DNA of 64,000 bases, taken from positions 1 through 64,000 of the forward strand of contig JAKZAN010000177.1 in assembly GCA_023053545.1 (NCBI GenBank), read 5' to 3'. Positions within the stretch are counted from its first letter, which is position 1; each line of letters starts with the position of its first letter. The notes below the pieces were generated by a model, which saw only the letters and a list, made by a program, of their open reading frames with translations, was not told the origin of the DNA and made no database searches. Shown in pieces: positions 47,463 through 59,629 of the stretch. The stretch is from Lepidurus packardi (Eukaryota; Arthropoda; Branchiopoda; Notostraca; Triopsidae). The position numbers and the translations under genes were made by a program.

Positions 47463-48308
47463 TCACTGATGGCGGAAGTCGTCAGGCACCGCTGTAATGA
47501 TTTCCATGATGCTGTTCTTGAGGGCAGTGTCCTAATAACGCCCCAGGAGTTTGTCGATCTGGGCTAGGCAGCCATAGAGAGTGTTTCTTTAATCTAGGAC
47601 TTTGTCGAGATTGTGCATGAGCCTCCAGTTCCTTTCCATCCTTGTTTTCAGGTCGAGTTCCAAGTCCATAATATAATCCGTAATCTGCGTTGTTCGCTGT
47701 TCCGAGCCTCCTTCTTCCTCTTCTTGCTCATCGGATGGCTGGTTAGGATTATAGTTTTCGGGCATGCGTTCGGCTTGATACCTTGCTTCATGCATTTCAT
47801 ATGGCCTTTATTAAGCGTACTCTTCCTCATACTGGGCTTATCCATTTTCGTTCGTGTTTTGGGCATTCAGGTAGGTTTGGATCGGAATCAGGTGTGGAGC
47901 CATGTCCCGACCATCCCTCTTCTGCCTTTCTAGGACTTCGAGCCGTTTGCGATACCCAGGGTAGTTTGCGAAAACCTGGGCCGATGCCTGTCGCAAAGCG
48001 TAGGTATAAAGCCTCTGTAAAAAGAACATATTGTCTTGGAACTTTCCTTTAGCCATTTTATCATAGGGAAATATCTCTTTGAGTTTGGTCTTGTGTAGAG
48101 CTTCTTGAAGGACCTTGAGGTTACGTGCACAGTCCTCTTCATGGCGAGGGTTGAGATTGAGGCGGACGAGGGAGACAGCTCCTGGGTGTAGACAATCTAT
48201 GACCTGGCAGAACGCGACGGCGTCAGCGCACATCTAAACCTTGGGGTAGTCACAGTCTGTAGATTCGTTGAGCCACTGAAGGAGTTCGACTCTGCCTTTG
48301 GTAGCCAT
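47463..48308 (-). CDS. EB1: Microtubule plus-end-tracking protein EB1
   Basis: A 281-aa single-exon EB1/MAPRE protein. The calponin-homology domain (residues ~3-110) shows GRVELLQWLNE, CADAVAFCQVIDCLHPG and AKGKFQDNMFFLQ (the invariant KGKFQDN). TAG at 48234-48236 aligns with the conserved Glu of the LxKIE segment (YPKVEMCADA). A linker with NPNQPSDEQEEEEGG leads to a C-terminal EB-homology coiled coil (ITDYIMDLELDLKTRMERNW...). The canonical C-terminal EEY/F tail is absent; the protein ends DDFRHQ. EB1 tracks growing microtubule ends and recruits CAP-Gly and SxIP partners. The missing acidic-aromatic tail suggests CAP-Gly binding is reduced. Confidence 0.92.
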
Positions 48309-48487
48309 TGGGGAAGTTTGAATTAATTAACGTTGGAGAATGGGATATATTGGGACTGCAGTCCGTCTAATAGAAGCTAATGTAACGCTGGAGCAGACCT
48401 CGCTGACCTACCTACGAGTCTCGTTTTCGGATTAGTTATTGGAGAGATAAAGATGGCAATACTTATAATTTTTAAACAATCAGTCCC

Positions 48488-51400
48488 ATGTCCAAGACCC
48501 TCGAAGACTACCGCAACATTGTGAAAATACTCAAACTCAAACTACTCAAACTCCGATAACAAAACGAAGATCTCGCACGCAAGGTCGGCTAAGCATACCT
48601 ACGCCCTGACACCAGTACCAAAACCCCTCACCTACAATATGAAACCCCCATCAGGCTTTACACCGAAGATCCGCAAGTATGAAGTCCATGCCTCCGAAAC
48701 AGTCTGCAGAAACACTCTCCTCATGCTCAGACTTGCCGAAAGTTGTTAGCGGCTTGGAGTAGCTCCGGAAATGCTATTCAGGATCGCAGACCGGAATCGA
48801 AAAAAGTCTGTCACAACCCAACAATTCATGGACACAGTGCAGCGCGTGAAATTAGAACTTGAGGAGACGAGTGTATTCCAACTAGTGACGTTGCTGGACA
48901 GGAACAGACAATCTTCGATTGACTATGATGACTACATGTCTTTCCTGTGTGCGTATCAGATAAATACCGAAAAGTACCCTTTCGACGGCAGCAGAAACTA
49001 TACTCAGTTGGCTCTAATCAAGCTTGCCAAGAAAATTGTGCAGCAGAAAGGTTCGGTCTAAGCAGGATTTGATGTTGTAGCCTCCCGAGGAGATGAGTTA
49101 ACATTCTAATAGTTCTTGAAGTATGGCAAAGGCACCCTGAAGCTGGATGAAATAGAGCTGACAGCTGCCTTTACATCATTGGACCAGTAGTAAAAAGGAC
49201 GCATCGCCAGGAACGCATTTCTCAGAGAGCTCAACAAAGCTAAGGACACGGCAGAAATCACAATCGAAGAACGTAGGAAGCCAAACAAAGCAACAGGAAA
49301 AAAAGAGCCGATTGAAGATTATTAGGAGAAGAAGAACCGCTAAGATTCTAGCAAAAAGCCCAACAAAAAACCAGTACCTTCTCTGCAAGAATCTGAAGGG
49401 TCAGAGTACGAAGTAGACGATGATCGCGGAGTCCAGGGGGGACAGAAAGCACAGAAAAAGGATCCTGCAAAACCACAAGTGCCGACCAAGAAAATGAGCA
49501 CGGATACCACCAAAATAGTCAACCTGATCAGGAAGAATGGACTAACAGTGGACGGCCTGATCAACAAGCTGATGGACCTTTCTGAATCTAGCAAAGACTA
49601 TAGGAAGTCCTTCACGATATTCGACTTCATTGATGTCGCAAAGGCCAAGTCTTCGGGAACTTCGCGCCAAGACTTGCAGTTAATTTATAAAGAAATAGAT
49701 CTTGGGAAAAAAGGGAGCCTCACAAACAATGAGCTGTTGAAGTTCTGGCTGCTTGCTCGGGAACCCAACGACGCCTTCAAGACTGTGCTGCGAATCATGG
49801 GCCGTCAAATCAAATCCCTCAAGATAGACACTCCTGAAGATTACTTCAGAGTTAATAACATTTCCTTAGAGTCCTCGATGACAGAGGAAGTTTTCAGAAA
49901 GACCTTCCGAAGCTTCCAGCTGGACAAGGAGGAACTATCCATGCTGATATCATTCTTGGGGAAAAGCAAAGTCCAAGATCTCGCAAACAAACTGAATGCT
50001 CTTAATACCGAGAAAAAGGGTGCTACCTTTACAAAGATGAGTGATCGCACCAAGACCGATGTCTACGACACTCTTCTCAAGAAAATCAAGCCGGACTTGA
50101 CTACTGAGGACTTTTACCCCAAGTACAATCGCAACAACAAGACACAGGAGTATTGGAAAACCATATTCACAAATGAATGGGCCTGCTGGAAGTTCTGCTA
50201 CGATACCATTAAGAAACTCGACGACTTCTGGAAAGACCCTGAGTTCGGCCCCAACGGAGATGACAAGAGTGGCTACCTCTCCATCGTGGCTAACGTTAAT
50301 AACCCTCCTCCAGGCCTCGTAGGTGAGGAGGACATAGAATGGGTCAACCACTACGAACTTGCCAAACGAAACGAGTCGCCTGAGGACGTCAAGTTCATGG
50401 ACAAGGAAATCAAACCCAACGACATTAATCAGGGTGCTATCGGTAATTGCTGGGTGATTTCTGCGCTGAGCATAGTGGCACAGTATGCTAACTATTTCAA
50501 AGGAGATTCCCTGAAGGGAGCTTCTGAGGCTGACATGATAAAAGGGATCCATCCGCCTATCTTCTAAGCATTTCGGAAATACGGTCTGTTCGTGTTTCGG
50601 TTCTTCAAGAACAACAAACCCGTGTTCGTGGTCGTGGACGACCTGATTCCTGTGCAGAAATAATCTCCGAGTCCTTTGTTTGCTTTCTGCCCTTCTCTAA
50701 ATGTGCAGTGGGTTTCGCTTGTCGAAAAAGCATTCGCCAAACTGCACCATACCTATTCTTCCCTGATCTCGGGCGATATCGCTCAAGGTTTGAGTGACCT
50801 TACCAATTGTCTGCCAATCAAGGAGAACATCAACAAAAAAGGGCAGGACCAGCTATGCGAAAGAATGTTGGCCTACCAAACCGGAAAGCAATTGATGGGG
50901 TGTTCCATCAATCCTTCTGCACAGAGTCCTGAAGCGGCAGGACCAAGGAAGTAAGGACATGTCAAGTTAGACGGGGAAGAGACAGGGCTACGGTCCGGAC
51001 ATGCTTACTCCATCACGGACATGTTCAAAATCAAAAACAAATCTGACTCCTATACGCTATTACGGGTGAGAAATCCGTGGGGAAATACTGAATGGCTGCT
51101 TAAGTGGAGCGAAACACCCTAGGATCCTGATCCTGAGACAGACCTTCTGAAGAACAACTGGGACCTGATCCAATAATATTATCAGAAGAAACAAAAGCAG
51201 GCGAAAGACAACAGGGAAGATGCAGTTGAAGTCTACCAGAAGGGCAACGACGGAACATTCATGATGCAGTTTGAGGACTGGGTTGGGCTCTTCACTAATC
51301 TCTTCCTGGGCATAACTTTGTCGGATAAGTGGGCTGGCGTTACATGTTCAGACGAATGGTCACCTAATATCCCCTCAGGCACTGTTAGCGCTAAATCCGA

Positions 51401-51932
51401 TCAAGCTGCTCGTGAAGCCTGGGTCAAAAAGAACCAGCAATACAGGCTCGAAGTATCCAAGTAGGCAGAAATCCTCATCATGCTTAACCAGACTGATGGA
51501 AGGTTGTATAGAGGAGAAATCTACCCCTATCAAAATATGGTGAACCCTGTATTGTTGCTAGTTTTTAAAATCAGCGACAAAGACTCCTCCCTGAAGGCTT
51601 TCGATAAGACGATGTACTATGATGAAGCACAGTCCATGAAGCTGGAGCCTCGGAGAAACGTGACTTACTGGAGGAAGTTCAGCCCCGGGAACTACATTGT
51701 TGTGCCGATGACAACTGCTTTCGTGGACAAGAATGGAGATGCTGTGTCTTTCGAAGGGAAGTTCCCGAAGTACTAGATGAACTTCTACTATGAATGCGAG
51801 TCGAAGTACGTGAGAGTGAGCAAGGTGGGAGAGAAAAAGGAGTTCAAGACAATAGAGCGGGTGAGGAAGGCGAATGCGAACGACAAGGACGCTAGCTAGT
51901 TCATCAAGAAGTACGTAGAATTAGGAGTCTGA
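48488..51932 (+). CDS. Calpain-type cysteine protease with EF-hand-like N-terminus
   Basis: A 1,134-aa protein in two exons, with a 40-nt intron at 48615-48654. The N-terminal part contains EF-hand-like loops (DRNRKKSVTTQQ, DRNRQSSIDYDD, DLGKKGSLTNNE) separated by a Lys/Glu/Pro-rich linker. The CysPc domain follows, with catalytic Cys in INQGAIGNCWVISAL, His in LRSGHAYSITD and Asn in VRNPWGNTEWLLKW. Beta-sandwich sequences at the end (GTFMMQFEDWVGLFTNL.., SPGNYIVVPM) resemble calpain domain III. The catalytic triad is complete, so an active Ca2+-dependent protease is likely. Many UAR codons are read as Glu. The fold order (EF-hands first, then protease) is the reverse of animal classical calpains. 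Confidence 0.9.
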
Positions 51933-52030
51933 TTTGTTTAGTGGATAGTACTCCTGATGTATTTTCGGTATCGTGTTTAGAATTCTAGTCTCAGGAATGG
52001 CTGAGCGTTATAGATATTCCAGAAATATCG

Positions 52031-53080
52031 ATGTTATTCTAGAAGCAGAACCCTCAAAACTTCTCAACCCAGATTCCTTCCCCTGCTGCCTTCCACAATA
52101 CTGGCCACACCAATCGTCCGGAGTCTGCTCTCCGATCCAGCCACCAATCTACTGATGAAGCCAGACGCGAAAGAATTTATGAAGAGAACTACAAACTGTC
52201 GTAACAGATCAAGCAACTCCAGAATAGCAACAACAAGTTCAAGATCTTCATCGTGCATATGCTGAAGGATAACAACAAGCTCGGGAGCCACTTCGACCAG
52301 ATCTCTAAAGTGATTCTCAGGCAAGGGCATAACGCAGCAGTGGAGGCAGTACCGGAGAGCCTCAAGTCACGCATACTGTTCAAAAGCGTGAAGAGCAAGT
52401 TGCACGCTTACGAGGGTGTGCTACTGAACATTAATAGGGAGCAGAAGAACGTGAAGCTAACGTAGCTAGAAAAGAAAGGCTATGAGCTGAAAACGAGCAT
52501 CATCGAGAGATTTTCGGAGATCCTATACCTGAAAATGCACAACAAGTTGCTCCACAACATCAAAGAGATGAAAGTCGCTCTTCCGGCCAAGGAATCCGCG
52601 GATATCATATTCCAGGACCAATAATTCGAAAAGGTCTACGCCCACAAGGTGCAGCTGCTCAATAAGATGTCTGCATGCTAGAGAGAGCAGATAGACTTGC
52701 GCCGCAGTCTCAAACTCGAAAACAAATTCCGCAATAGGCTCGTTGAAGAACGCGACGACCTCATGCAGCACCATCAGGAGTACGTCAAGGTCATCTAACG
52801 CCTGGCGAAGGAGCGAAAAGAGGACGAAACACTGGAGAAGAAAATATCGAGCATGGTGACGAAGCTCCACAACCTGAACCAATGGATGGAGAAGCAGCAC
52901 CACTTTAATCAGTAGCTGAAGCAGAGGCTGATGGAGAGGAAGGACATGCACATGAAGGACACAAAGAACCTGCGGGAGGAGATCGAGAAGTGTTCAGAAC
53001 AGTTGAACGACATCAAGAACAAGTACAACGAACTGGTGGAAAAGAAAAAGAAAAAGATGGAAATGGGTTTCCTCAACTGA
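52031..53080 (+). CDS. Coiled-coil protein, 349 aa
   Basis: A single exon from ATG 52031 to TGA 53078-53080. A polar N-terminus (Gln/Asn/Ser/Pro, about 55 residues) is followed by continuous heptads from EENYKLSEQIKQLQNSNN through LVEERDDLMQHHQEYVK and LREEIEKCSEQLNDIKNKY to a Lys-rich end. UAR codons at several points (for example 52203 and 52463) read Glu. It is convergent with the next gene, leaving only 36 bp between stop codons. No family recognised; probably structural. Confidence 0.75.
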
Positions 53081-53116
53081 CAGCGGATAAGGGATAAGAT
53101 TGTGTTCAAACATGGA

Positions 53117-54115
53117 TCATGGGTCGAGGCTGAGGGTGGGAGCCGATGCCAGGACGAGGCTGTACGTCCTGTAGCGAGGCTTGCGACGGTCATCCTCCAT
53201 GTTCTCGAGTTTGATGGAGTTGTTCCTGGGTCTAGTCTTTTTATGTGCCTTCTTATTCTCATTGCTGTCGTGAAGTTAAGAGTTGTCAGGTAGATTTTTC
53301 TCTTCCTATTTCTATGACTGCATTTCCGACTCGTCTTCGTTCTAGTTGATGATATTGGCAAAGTCCACTTTTACTGGTACAAACTTCTCGGGACGACTCG
53401 CCCGCCGGTCCAGAGGGTCATCGCCCAGACTGCCCTCCGAAGAGTGGCGCGTCAGATCCGCCAGCGACAGAGATTTCTTGTAGGCATTTTGGCGGCGCTT
53501 CTCCATTCTGTCCTGCAGTTTGCTGTTTTGGTCGTTGAGTTCCTTCTGGATTTTGCTGGTCAGCTCGAGGGCACTCTTTTGTGTATTCTCGATGATGCTT
53601 TTGACGTTCTAAGTGTTGACTACCTCTGCGGTTTCGTAGAGTACGTTCTTTTAAAATTCTTCCTGCTTGTTTTTGGCTATCATCAGCTGTCGCCGACGTT
53701 AGTTTTCTTCCTGCAGCTCTACCCTCGAGTTTGAAAGATTCTTTTCTGGGCTGTCAAGCGATGTCTTGGAAGCGATTGGCGTATTCATGCTTGACTTGGG
53801 CTTGTGAGTACTGACGTCGGGTGGCTTCACAGGACTATTCGTGGGATTATTATTGGTCTGCTCCGTGATGGCTTTTTAGTTCATGGACTTCATAACCTGT
53901 GGCGACAGCATGAGTCCATTCATCTTGCGCTGGAAGTAGAGGTACTTGTAGGACTGCATGGACTCGTAGTACTCGACTCCCAGAGCATACAGTTCCAGAA
54001 GCTTGCTGACAACGATCAGGTTGACGGTCGAGGATAGCTCAAGTTCGATTTCATTCTCCATGACTTCCCAGGCGTAGGAAGATGGCAGGTCTATTTTTTT
54101 GTAGTTCTTGAGCAT
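53117..54115 (-). CDS. Unrecognised protein with helical N-terminal domain, 332 aa
   Basis: Single exon, TGA at 53117-53119. The first ~80 residues form a compact, Leu/Tyr-rich helical segment (LIVVSKLLELYALGVEYYES, YKYLYFQRKMNGLM) like a small MIT-type or oligomerisation domain; this is inference. The middle is Ser/Pro/Asn/Lys-rich. Then comes a short coiled coil (ELTSKIQKELNDQNSKLQDR) and a basic phosphorylation-prone tail (RRASRP, RHSSEGSLGDD). About ten UAR codons read Glu. Likely cytoskeletal. Confidence 0.7.
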
Positions 54116-54261
54116 GGAGTCTAAGCAAAATGGCAGCTGGACTAGGCTTAAAAACTGACTGCTAGTAAATATATCAGATCACTCGATGTAACTATATGTT
54201 GACACCTGATTAATTCGCACCATCCATCACTTAATCCTCATCAAACAACACTCAGCTCTCA

Positions 54262-55053
54262 TCAACCCAACATGATCGAACTCTTCCTGTAGTCGTCCCT
54301 CCGCACTCTTTCGACCTGTGGCTCTTTGTCCAGCCCGTTTCCTCGCAACTCCACTTCTTTGTGCTTACTGTTCTGTACTACCTTCTGTGGCTCCAGCTTG
54401 GCCTCGTAGCTCGTCTTCAGCATGAGATTGCGAGTGTTGATGGGCTTGTTGTTCCAGCCTACCGTGGCTGCACTCGGGGCAACCTCTTCCCGCCTATACT
54501 GGTTTTCGGGGATGCAAGACATCAGATCATTTTTAACTCGCGTCACCACGTCGATAGTGTTTCGAGCGGTAATACTGTTGTCCTGAGTCTTTTTAGATGG
54601 CAAGACTTCGCTCTCATTGAAGTGTTTGCGTTCAGAATTTTAATTCTTCGGTGCTGCAGTCCCGGGTCGAGGCTGGCATATGTGTTTGCGTTCTGCGTGA
54701 CCAGACAGGTTTTCCTTCTGGGACTTGAGGAAGAGATAATGGGCCCCACTAGTGCCAACGGGATACTCTGGTTTCGCTATTTTGGCAGCCGAAGGTTTTT
54801 CTTGTAGATTTGTGTGGGTGTTTTTGTTATTGTTGTGCTTCCTATCGTGATGGGGGATGAGGAGCCCGAACTGCTACTGCTGGTACTTCTGGATGATCTG
54901 TTTGGCACGTTATTGTCGGGAAGGATCTTGGAGAATCATATTGGTATTTTTGTGTTCCTGGAGGTCAGTCGACTGCTGGTGCTTCTTCATGGTGCCTGTG
55001 ATTTCGGGGGGAGTCTTGTTGGTGAACTTGCTGTGGAGGTACTCGCGGAACAT
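54262..55053 (-). CDS. Unrecognised basic, disordered 263-aa protein
   Basis: A single exon from ATG 55051-55053 to TGA 54262-54264. It is rich in Lys, Asn, Gln, His and Pro. An N-terminal helical piece (FREYLHSKFTNK) and AKQIIQKYQQEQFGLL are the only ordered-looking parts. Motifs such as TSGAHYLFLKSQ and NNKPINTRNLMLK recur in none of the neighbours. UAR codons read Glu. I cannot assign a function. Confidence 0.6.
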
Positions 55054-55221
55054 GGGAGGGCGTCGATTTACAATTAGTTATTAATTTATAAACTTAATTT
55101 TTTATTGCCCTAACTCTGATGCTGGGCAGTAACATCACTTCTGAACACTAACTCTCCTCAATTATGGCAGCTTTCGGGACTTATGCCATATAACACTATT
55201 TGCATCATTCACATCCTACTC

Positions 55222-55722
55222 TCACCCCTGTTATTTGAGTTCCTGCCTGCAGTTCGGACACTGCGAGTGCTTGTCAAGCCAGGGCAGCAGGCACCCGTCG
55301 TGGAAAATGTGTTTGCACTTCAGCAGCCTGATCACCTCGCCAGTTACGAATTTCTTGATACAGATACTACACTCTTTCTACGATTGTCCAATCTTCATCT
55401 TCTTGATGTGGTCATGCTTGCCTCCCATTCCGTTGATCGCCCGCTCCACTTGGTCCTGTTCGTATTCCATCTGCCGGGACTCCTGAAGCATAAGCTTGTG
55501 GAAGGTATCTGGAGACATGCCGTAGATAGGGGATTTGGTGGGGGGTTGTTGGTGGTCGTAGCCCGCCTCGAGGATGGCTTCGTACTCGTTCTGCCAGTCA
55601 ATGAAGTTCAGGTTGTACTTGCCCGTGGGGTTCATCTTTACGGGGCGTCTGTCCATTTTCGGGATTTTAGGATTTAATTGGACCGATGTAATCTGGAACA
55701 TTATAGGGTTGCCACCCTTCAA
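55222..55722 (-). CDS. RING-H2 finger protein (putative E3 ubiquitin ligase)
   Basis: 166 aa in a single exon. The C-terminal RING-H2 is complete: ECSICIKKFVTGE..., LKCKHIFHDGCLLPWL, and HSQCPNCRQEL (C3H2C3 spacing). A TAG (Glu) directly precedes the first zinc Cys region. The N-terminal ~100 residues are polar with a helix (LMLQESRQMEYEQDQVERA) and no transmembrane segment. The start is uncertain: 55722 or a later Met (55701, or MDRRP about 66 bp in). Upstream, only about 57 bp separate it from the divergent lipase ATG. Confidence 0.85.
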
Positions 55723-55779
55723 AACCTACTCTCACCCAGTAGCCAGGTTATAAAATTAATCAATAATCTACTTTAGGCC

Positions 55780-56653
55780 ATGCGTTATCTATTCATACTA
55801 CTGCCCCTTGTCCTCACTCTTTCCTACGCCCAGTATAGCCCCGAACTCGGCCAAATCTTCGCACGCCTGACTGTGGCATCCTATTGCAAAGACGCCATCG
55901 TCGAAGACTGGAGCTGTCCGCCCTGCAAAAAATACCCCTACCTGACCAACGTCAAACACTTCCAGAATTCCACAAATGACACTGTGGGCTTTATCGGCAT
56001 CGACATCAATCTCGATGCTACAGGTATATTAATCTTCTCATCATGTCTTAGTTTTGGTCTTCAGAGGCACTATGCCTTTCGACATCGTAAACTGGATCCG
56101 CGACATCGACTTCCTGCAGGTGCCTTATCCCAACTGCACCTACAAATGCGAAGTCCACCAGGGTTTCTTCAAAGCCTATCAGGACATCCAGAACACTGTC
56201 CAGCGACTCATGGAAGACTACACAAAAATATTCGGCATGAAGAAACTCATGGTCACTGGCCACAGCTTTGGTGGGGCTCTCGCAACTTTCGCAGTGGCTC
56301 ACCTCTCTACACTCGGCTACAAGGTTGATCAGTTCTATACTTTCGGTTCTCCGAGAGTGGGCGACGGCAGTTTCCAGACATGGTTTACCAAGATATTTGG
56401 TGGACGCTTTAAAGCTCGGATCACTCACCACATGGATCCAGTGCCGCATTTACCATCGCAGGCGCTAAACTTCAAGCACTTGGCGAACGAGATATACTAT
56501 AACTGGCTGAATACGGGGTACAGGGTGTGCGACGACACGGGTGAAGACTGGCGCGGGGCAAATCAGTTTGTGACAGGACTCGACGTTCAAGACCACCTAA
56601 CGTACATGAATATTGACTACACCACCGAAATCCTCGGATGCCAGATTAATTGA
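55780..56653 (+). CDS. Secreted class 3 lipase
   Basis: A 281-aa protein in two exons, with a 28-nt intron at 56024-56051. A signal peptide (YLFILLPLVLTLSYA) is followed by a Cys-containing N-terminal segment (CPPCKKYPYL). The lipase_3 core is LVFRGTMPFDIVNW (oxyanion region), VTGHSFGGALATF (nucleophile elbow GHSFGGA), TFGSPRVGD and HHMDPVPHLP, with the catalytic His near DHLTYMN. All triad positions are present, so an active triacylglycerol or phospholipid lipase is likely, acting in food vacuoles or secreted. This family is large in ciliates. A short AT-rich promoter is shared with the RING-H2 gene. Confidence 0.92.
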
Positions 56654-56765
56654 CAGGCGCAATAACCAGGAATGTACTCTGATTTGTATAGCATCATTCA
56701 GGAAAATGTATTACGTTTACGCATAAGTCACCCAGATTAGGTTGCCACTCTTTACTCACTGGGAC

Positions 56766-59006
56766 TCATGTCATGACATCCCGCAGCTCCTCGATCCTCT
56801 GCAAAAGAGTGTTAGCATGCTTCAGCTCGATGCTGAGTCTGCTGTTCTCCCCCTGCAGACACATTCGCTGCAGCTTCACCTTTTCACACTCTTAGAGTTT
56901 CCGAGCGTCCTCCGACAAAGTTCTTCTTTGCTGCTCCACTTCATGTTCTAGATTGCGTATTTCTTGCAGCGACTGTTGCAACTGCAGCCCCAGACTTTCC
57001 GACCGTGCCTTGTATGTCTCCTTCTAGTGCTATAAAGTGAGGAGGTCTGCGAGTTTGGTCCTAGACTCTGTGATGTCTGTCTTGGCGATCTTCACCAAGG
57101 ATTTGAGGCTACTATTCTACTCCAATAACTTGCTGTTCTGCTGTTCTATCCGTTCTTGCTCGAGTTTTAGTCTGTTTATCTAAGGTAACTCCTTCTGTAT
57201 ACTCTTTAGCATCCCTAGATTTTGCTGGTTTTCAGCATGAAGTCTCTTTATTTTTGCTTCAGCTTCCTGAAGTTGTCCACTCTTCTCCCGGATTTCTGAA
57301 GCTTGTGAGCGTAGTTTAAGCTCCAGCTAATGGGCTAGTTCCTCCAAAGAAGTTTTTTGCTGCAGCAACTGGGACTGCTGGCGCTCAAACTAGTTCATCT
57401 GGTGAGATCTTTAGGTCAAAATCAGCTGCTACTGTCCATAATTGCGCTGCAGGGTCATCAGACTAGAATTGAGTTCTTATTTAACTCTCTTCTCATCCTA
57501 GAGTTGTCTCAGGAGTTGTTCTCTGACACGCTCGGCTTAAGACTTCAGAATGTTGATTTCCTGCTTGAAACTGGACTCCAGTTCGTGGTGACTCTCATCT
57601 GCTGCTTTGAGTTCCTATTAAAGGGAACCCACCTTCCGCTGCAGGATTTCAGTTTCCTTGGAAATTCTGGTTTGGATGGAGTCTTTTTCAGTTTGTATGA
57701 GTACTACTTGCTGCTCTGTCTTCTGCAGCTTGTCTTGGAGTTGGGAGTGCTGCTGGTCTAGTTTTTCGAGGCTTGAGCACTTGTCTCGGAGGATGGCTTC
57801 GGTCTCTCTTAGGTCTTCTAGCAACTCTTGGTTATTTTTCTCTAGTTGGTTGAGAGTCTCTTGGCCAGCCAGCATGCTCTTTTCGTAGAAACGTGCCAGC
57901 TCTTCCTTCACAGCCAACTTTTCCTAAAACCTACTGGTTTCTTCTTCGATGTACTGTTCGAGTCCCCTGATATCGTTGCGGTGTCGTACCTCTGCTTCTT
58001 TCGACATGGCTTTGAACTTCTCGATTTCTTCAATCAACTGGTCGCGGCTCGAGTGTGACTCGCTTGTCTTCTCGATTGCTTCTGCCACTTCTTTGAGCAG
58101 CGACTCGAACATCCTTCCATGACTTCCGAAAGATTCTTGCTAGCCTGCTCTTCTGGCGTCGACTCCTTTGGTTTTGTAGTCTCGCAGTCTCTGATCCAAA
58201 GCTTTCATTTCGGTCTCCATGTTGTGAATATATTTCTCTGTGGCCGATGTTTTATCGATCAGCCTATATAGCTTGCCGACTTCCTTGGCCTTCTGCACGA
58301 ACTCAGAGACATCGGATGTGATCGTTTCTAGAACTGTCCGGAGCTGCTGCATCTTTTACTTCTCTGCTTTGGCTTTGCTGCGATCCAGTTTCATCTTCTC
58401 TACAAACATCTGCTTGAAGTTCTCAAACTACTTCATGATGTTGTTCGAGTCCGTCAGAGATACGTTGCTCAGGCTATCTCTCAGTAGTTGCAGTTTCTCC
58501 ACGAACACGTCACAGCTCTTGGGTAGCCTATTTTCTAGCAATTCGCTCAATGTCAAGATGATTTTGTGCCTAATTTCCCGCAAATTGGAGTGGATATCGC
58601 GCGCTACTCTACGGTCTTGTTATGCTTGCTGGCGTTCCACCTAGTATTGGCCGAGCACTTCTGTCTTGATAGATAGTTAATGGTTAGCTCGAGTGACTTC
58701 CCGAGATAGCTCGTCTACTCGGAGTTGTAATGTAGACACCTGTTTTTCGAGCTCGGAGTTCTTCTTGGTGAACTCGTTGGAGTATTGTTCGGACTTGCGG
58801 TAGTTATCCTTGATCTGTACAATCTGGTCACGGAAGCGATTGGCGAGAAGACTATTCTGTTTGACGGTGAGTGCGACAAGCTCGTTGATGGAAGAGACAT
58901 CGTCAAGTGTGATGATGGGGAAGCCTTTAATAAAGAGGCTGATTTCCTCTTGGAGCTTGCGATAGTTAGAGTCGAAGTGGGAACTGAGCCGGGCGTCGAA
59001 AGACAT
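56766..59006 (-). CDS. Long coiled-coil protein, 746 aa
   Basis: A single exon with no TGA from ATG 59006 to 56766-56768. The N-terminus (MSFDARLSSHFDSNYRKL) precedes near-continuous heptads over 2.1 kb: KKNSELEKQVSTLQLRVDEL, VEKLQLLRDSLSNVSL, RDQLIEEIEKFKAM, NQLEKNNQELLEDLRETEA and LDQQHSQLQDKLQKTEQ. More than 20 UAR codons are in frame. The DARLSSHFDSNYRKLQ start is reminiscent of SAS-6/CCDC-type basal-body proteins, but I do not claim orthology. It is likely an axonemal or centriolar scaffold. Confidence 0.8.
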
Positions 59007-59116
59007 GTGATGATTAGCTTAAGTATTTGAATTGAATAGCGTGCCTCAAGAGTGGATCCCTCAATAACTCATTTTAATATAAGTTTCATCGCGCTGCACC
59101 CGAACACTCGACACCC

Positions 59117-59629
59117 ATGGAAGGACTCAGCTAATAACAAATCGCACAGTTCAAGGAAGCCTTCGCCCTTTTCGACAAGGATAGTGACAATCGCATCTCC
59201 ACGACTGTAACCCTCCTTTCTGACATGCGACTGCTTGTAGTAATTACCATTCGTGATTAGGTCACTGGGCCAGACCCCTACTGAAAAAGAGCTGCAAGAG
59301 TGGATCAAGGAAGTAGATCCGAATGGGACTGGAAAGGTGGACTTTCCCGAGTTCTTGTCTCTGATGGCGAGGTAAGAAATAAGTAGCCATTATAATTCAG
59401 GAAGTACAAAGAGCCTGACACAGAGGACTAGCTGATCGAGGCAATGAAGTCTATTTTCAACCTGAGCGACAACGAGAGTGTCAACCTCAAGATCTTCAAG
59501 AACACTATGACAAGTCTGGGGGAAAAGCTGACGGAGGAAGAGATCGAGGAACTGTTTAGGGAAACCGATCTGTCCAAGGAGGACCACTTCAGCATGGAGG
59601 AGTTCGTGCGCATTATCCTCTCCAAATGA
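59117..59629 (+). CDS. Calmodulin/centrin-like EF-hand protein
   Basis: 149 aa in three exons, with introns of 34 nt (59207-59240) and 29 nt (59372-59400). The N-terminal lobe tracks calmodulin: [20 protein letters not shown], where both Glu are TAA (59132-59137). Loop 1 is [12 protein letters not shown] and loop 2 [12 protein letters not shown], both with full Ca2+ ligands. In the C-terminal lobe, loop 3 ([12 protein letters not shown]) and loop 4 ([12 protein letters not shown]) have lost key acidic positions, so only two sites should bind Ca2+ well. The first intron sits within helix 1 of the first hand. It is more divergent than true calmodulin and may be a dedicated regulatory light chain. 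Confidence 0.9.
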
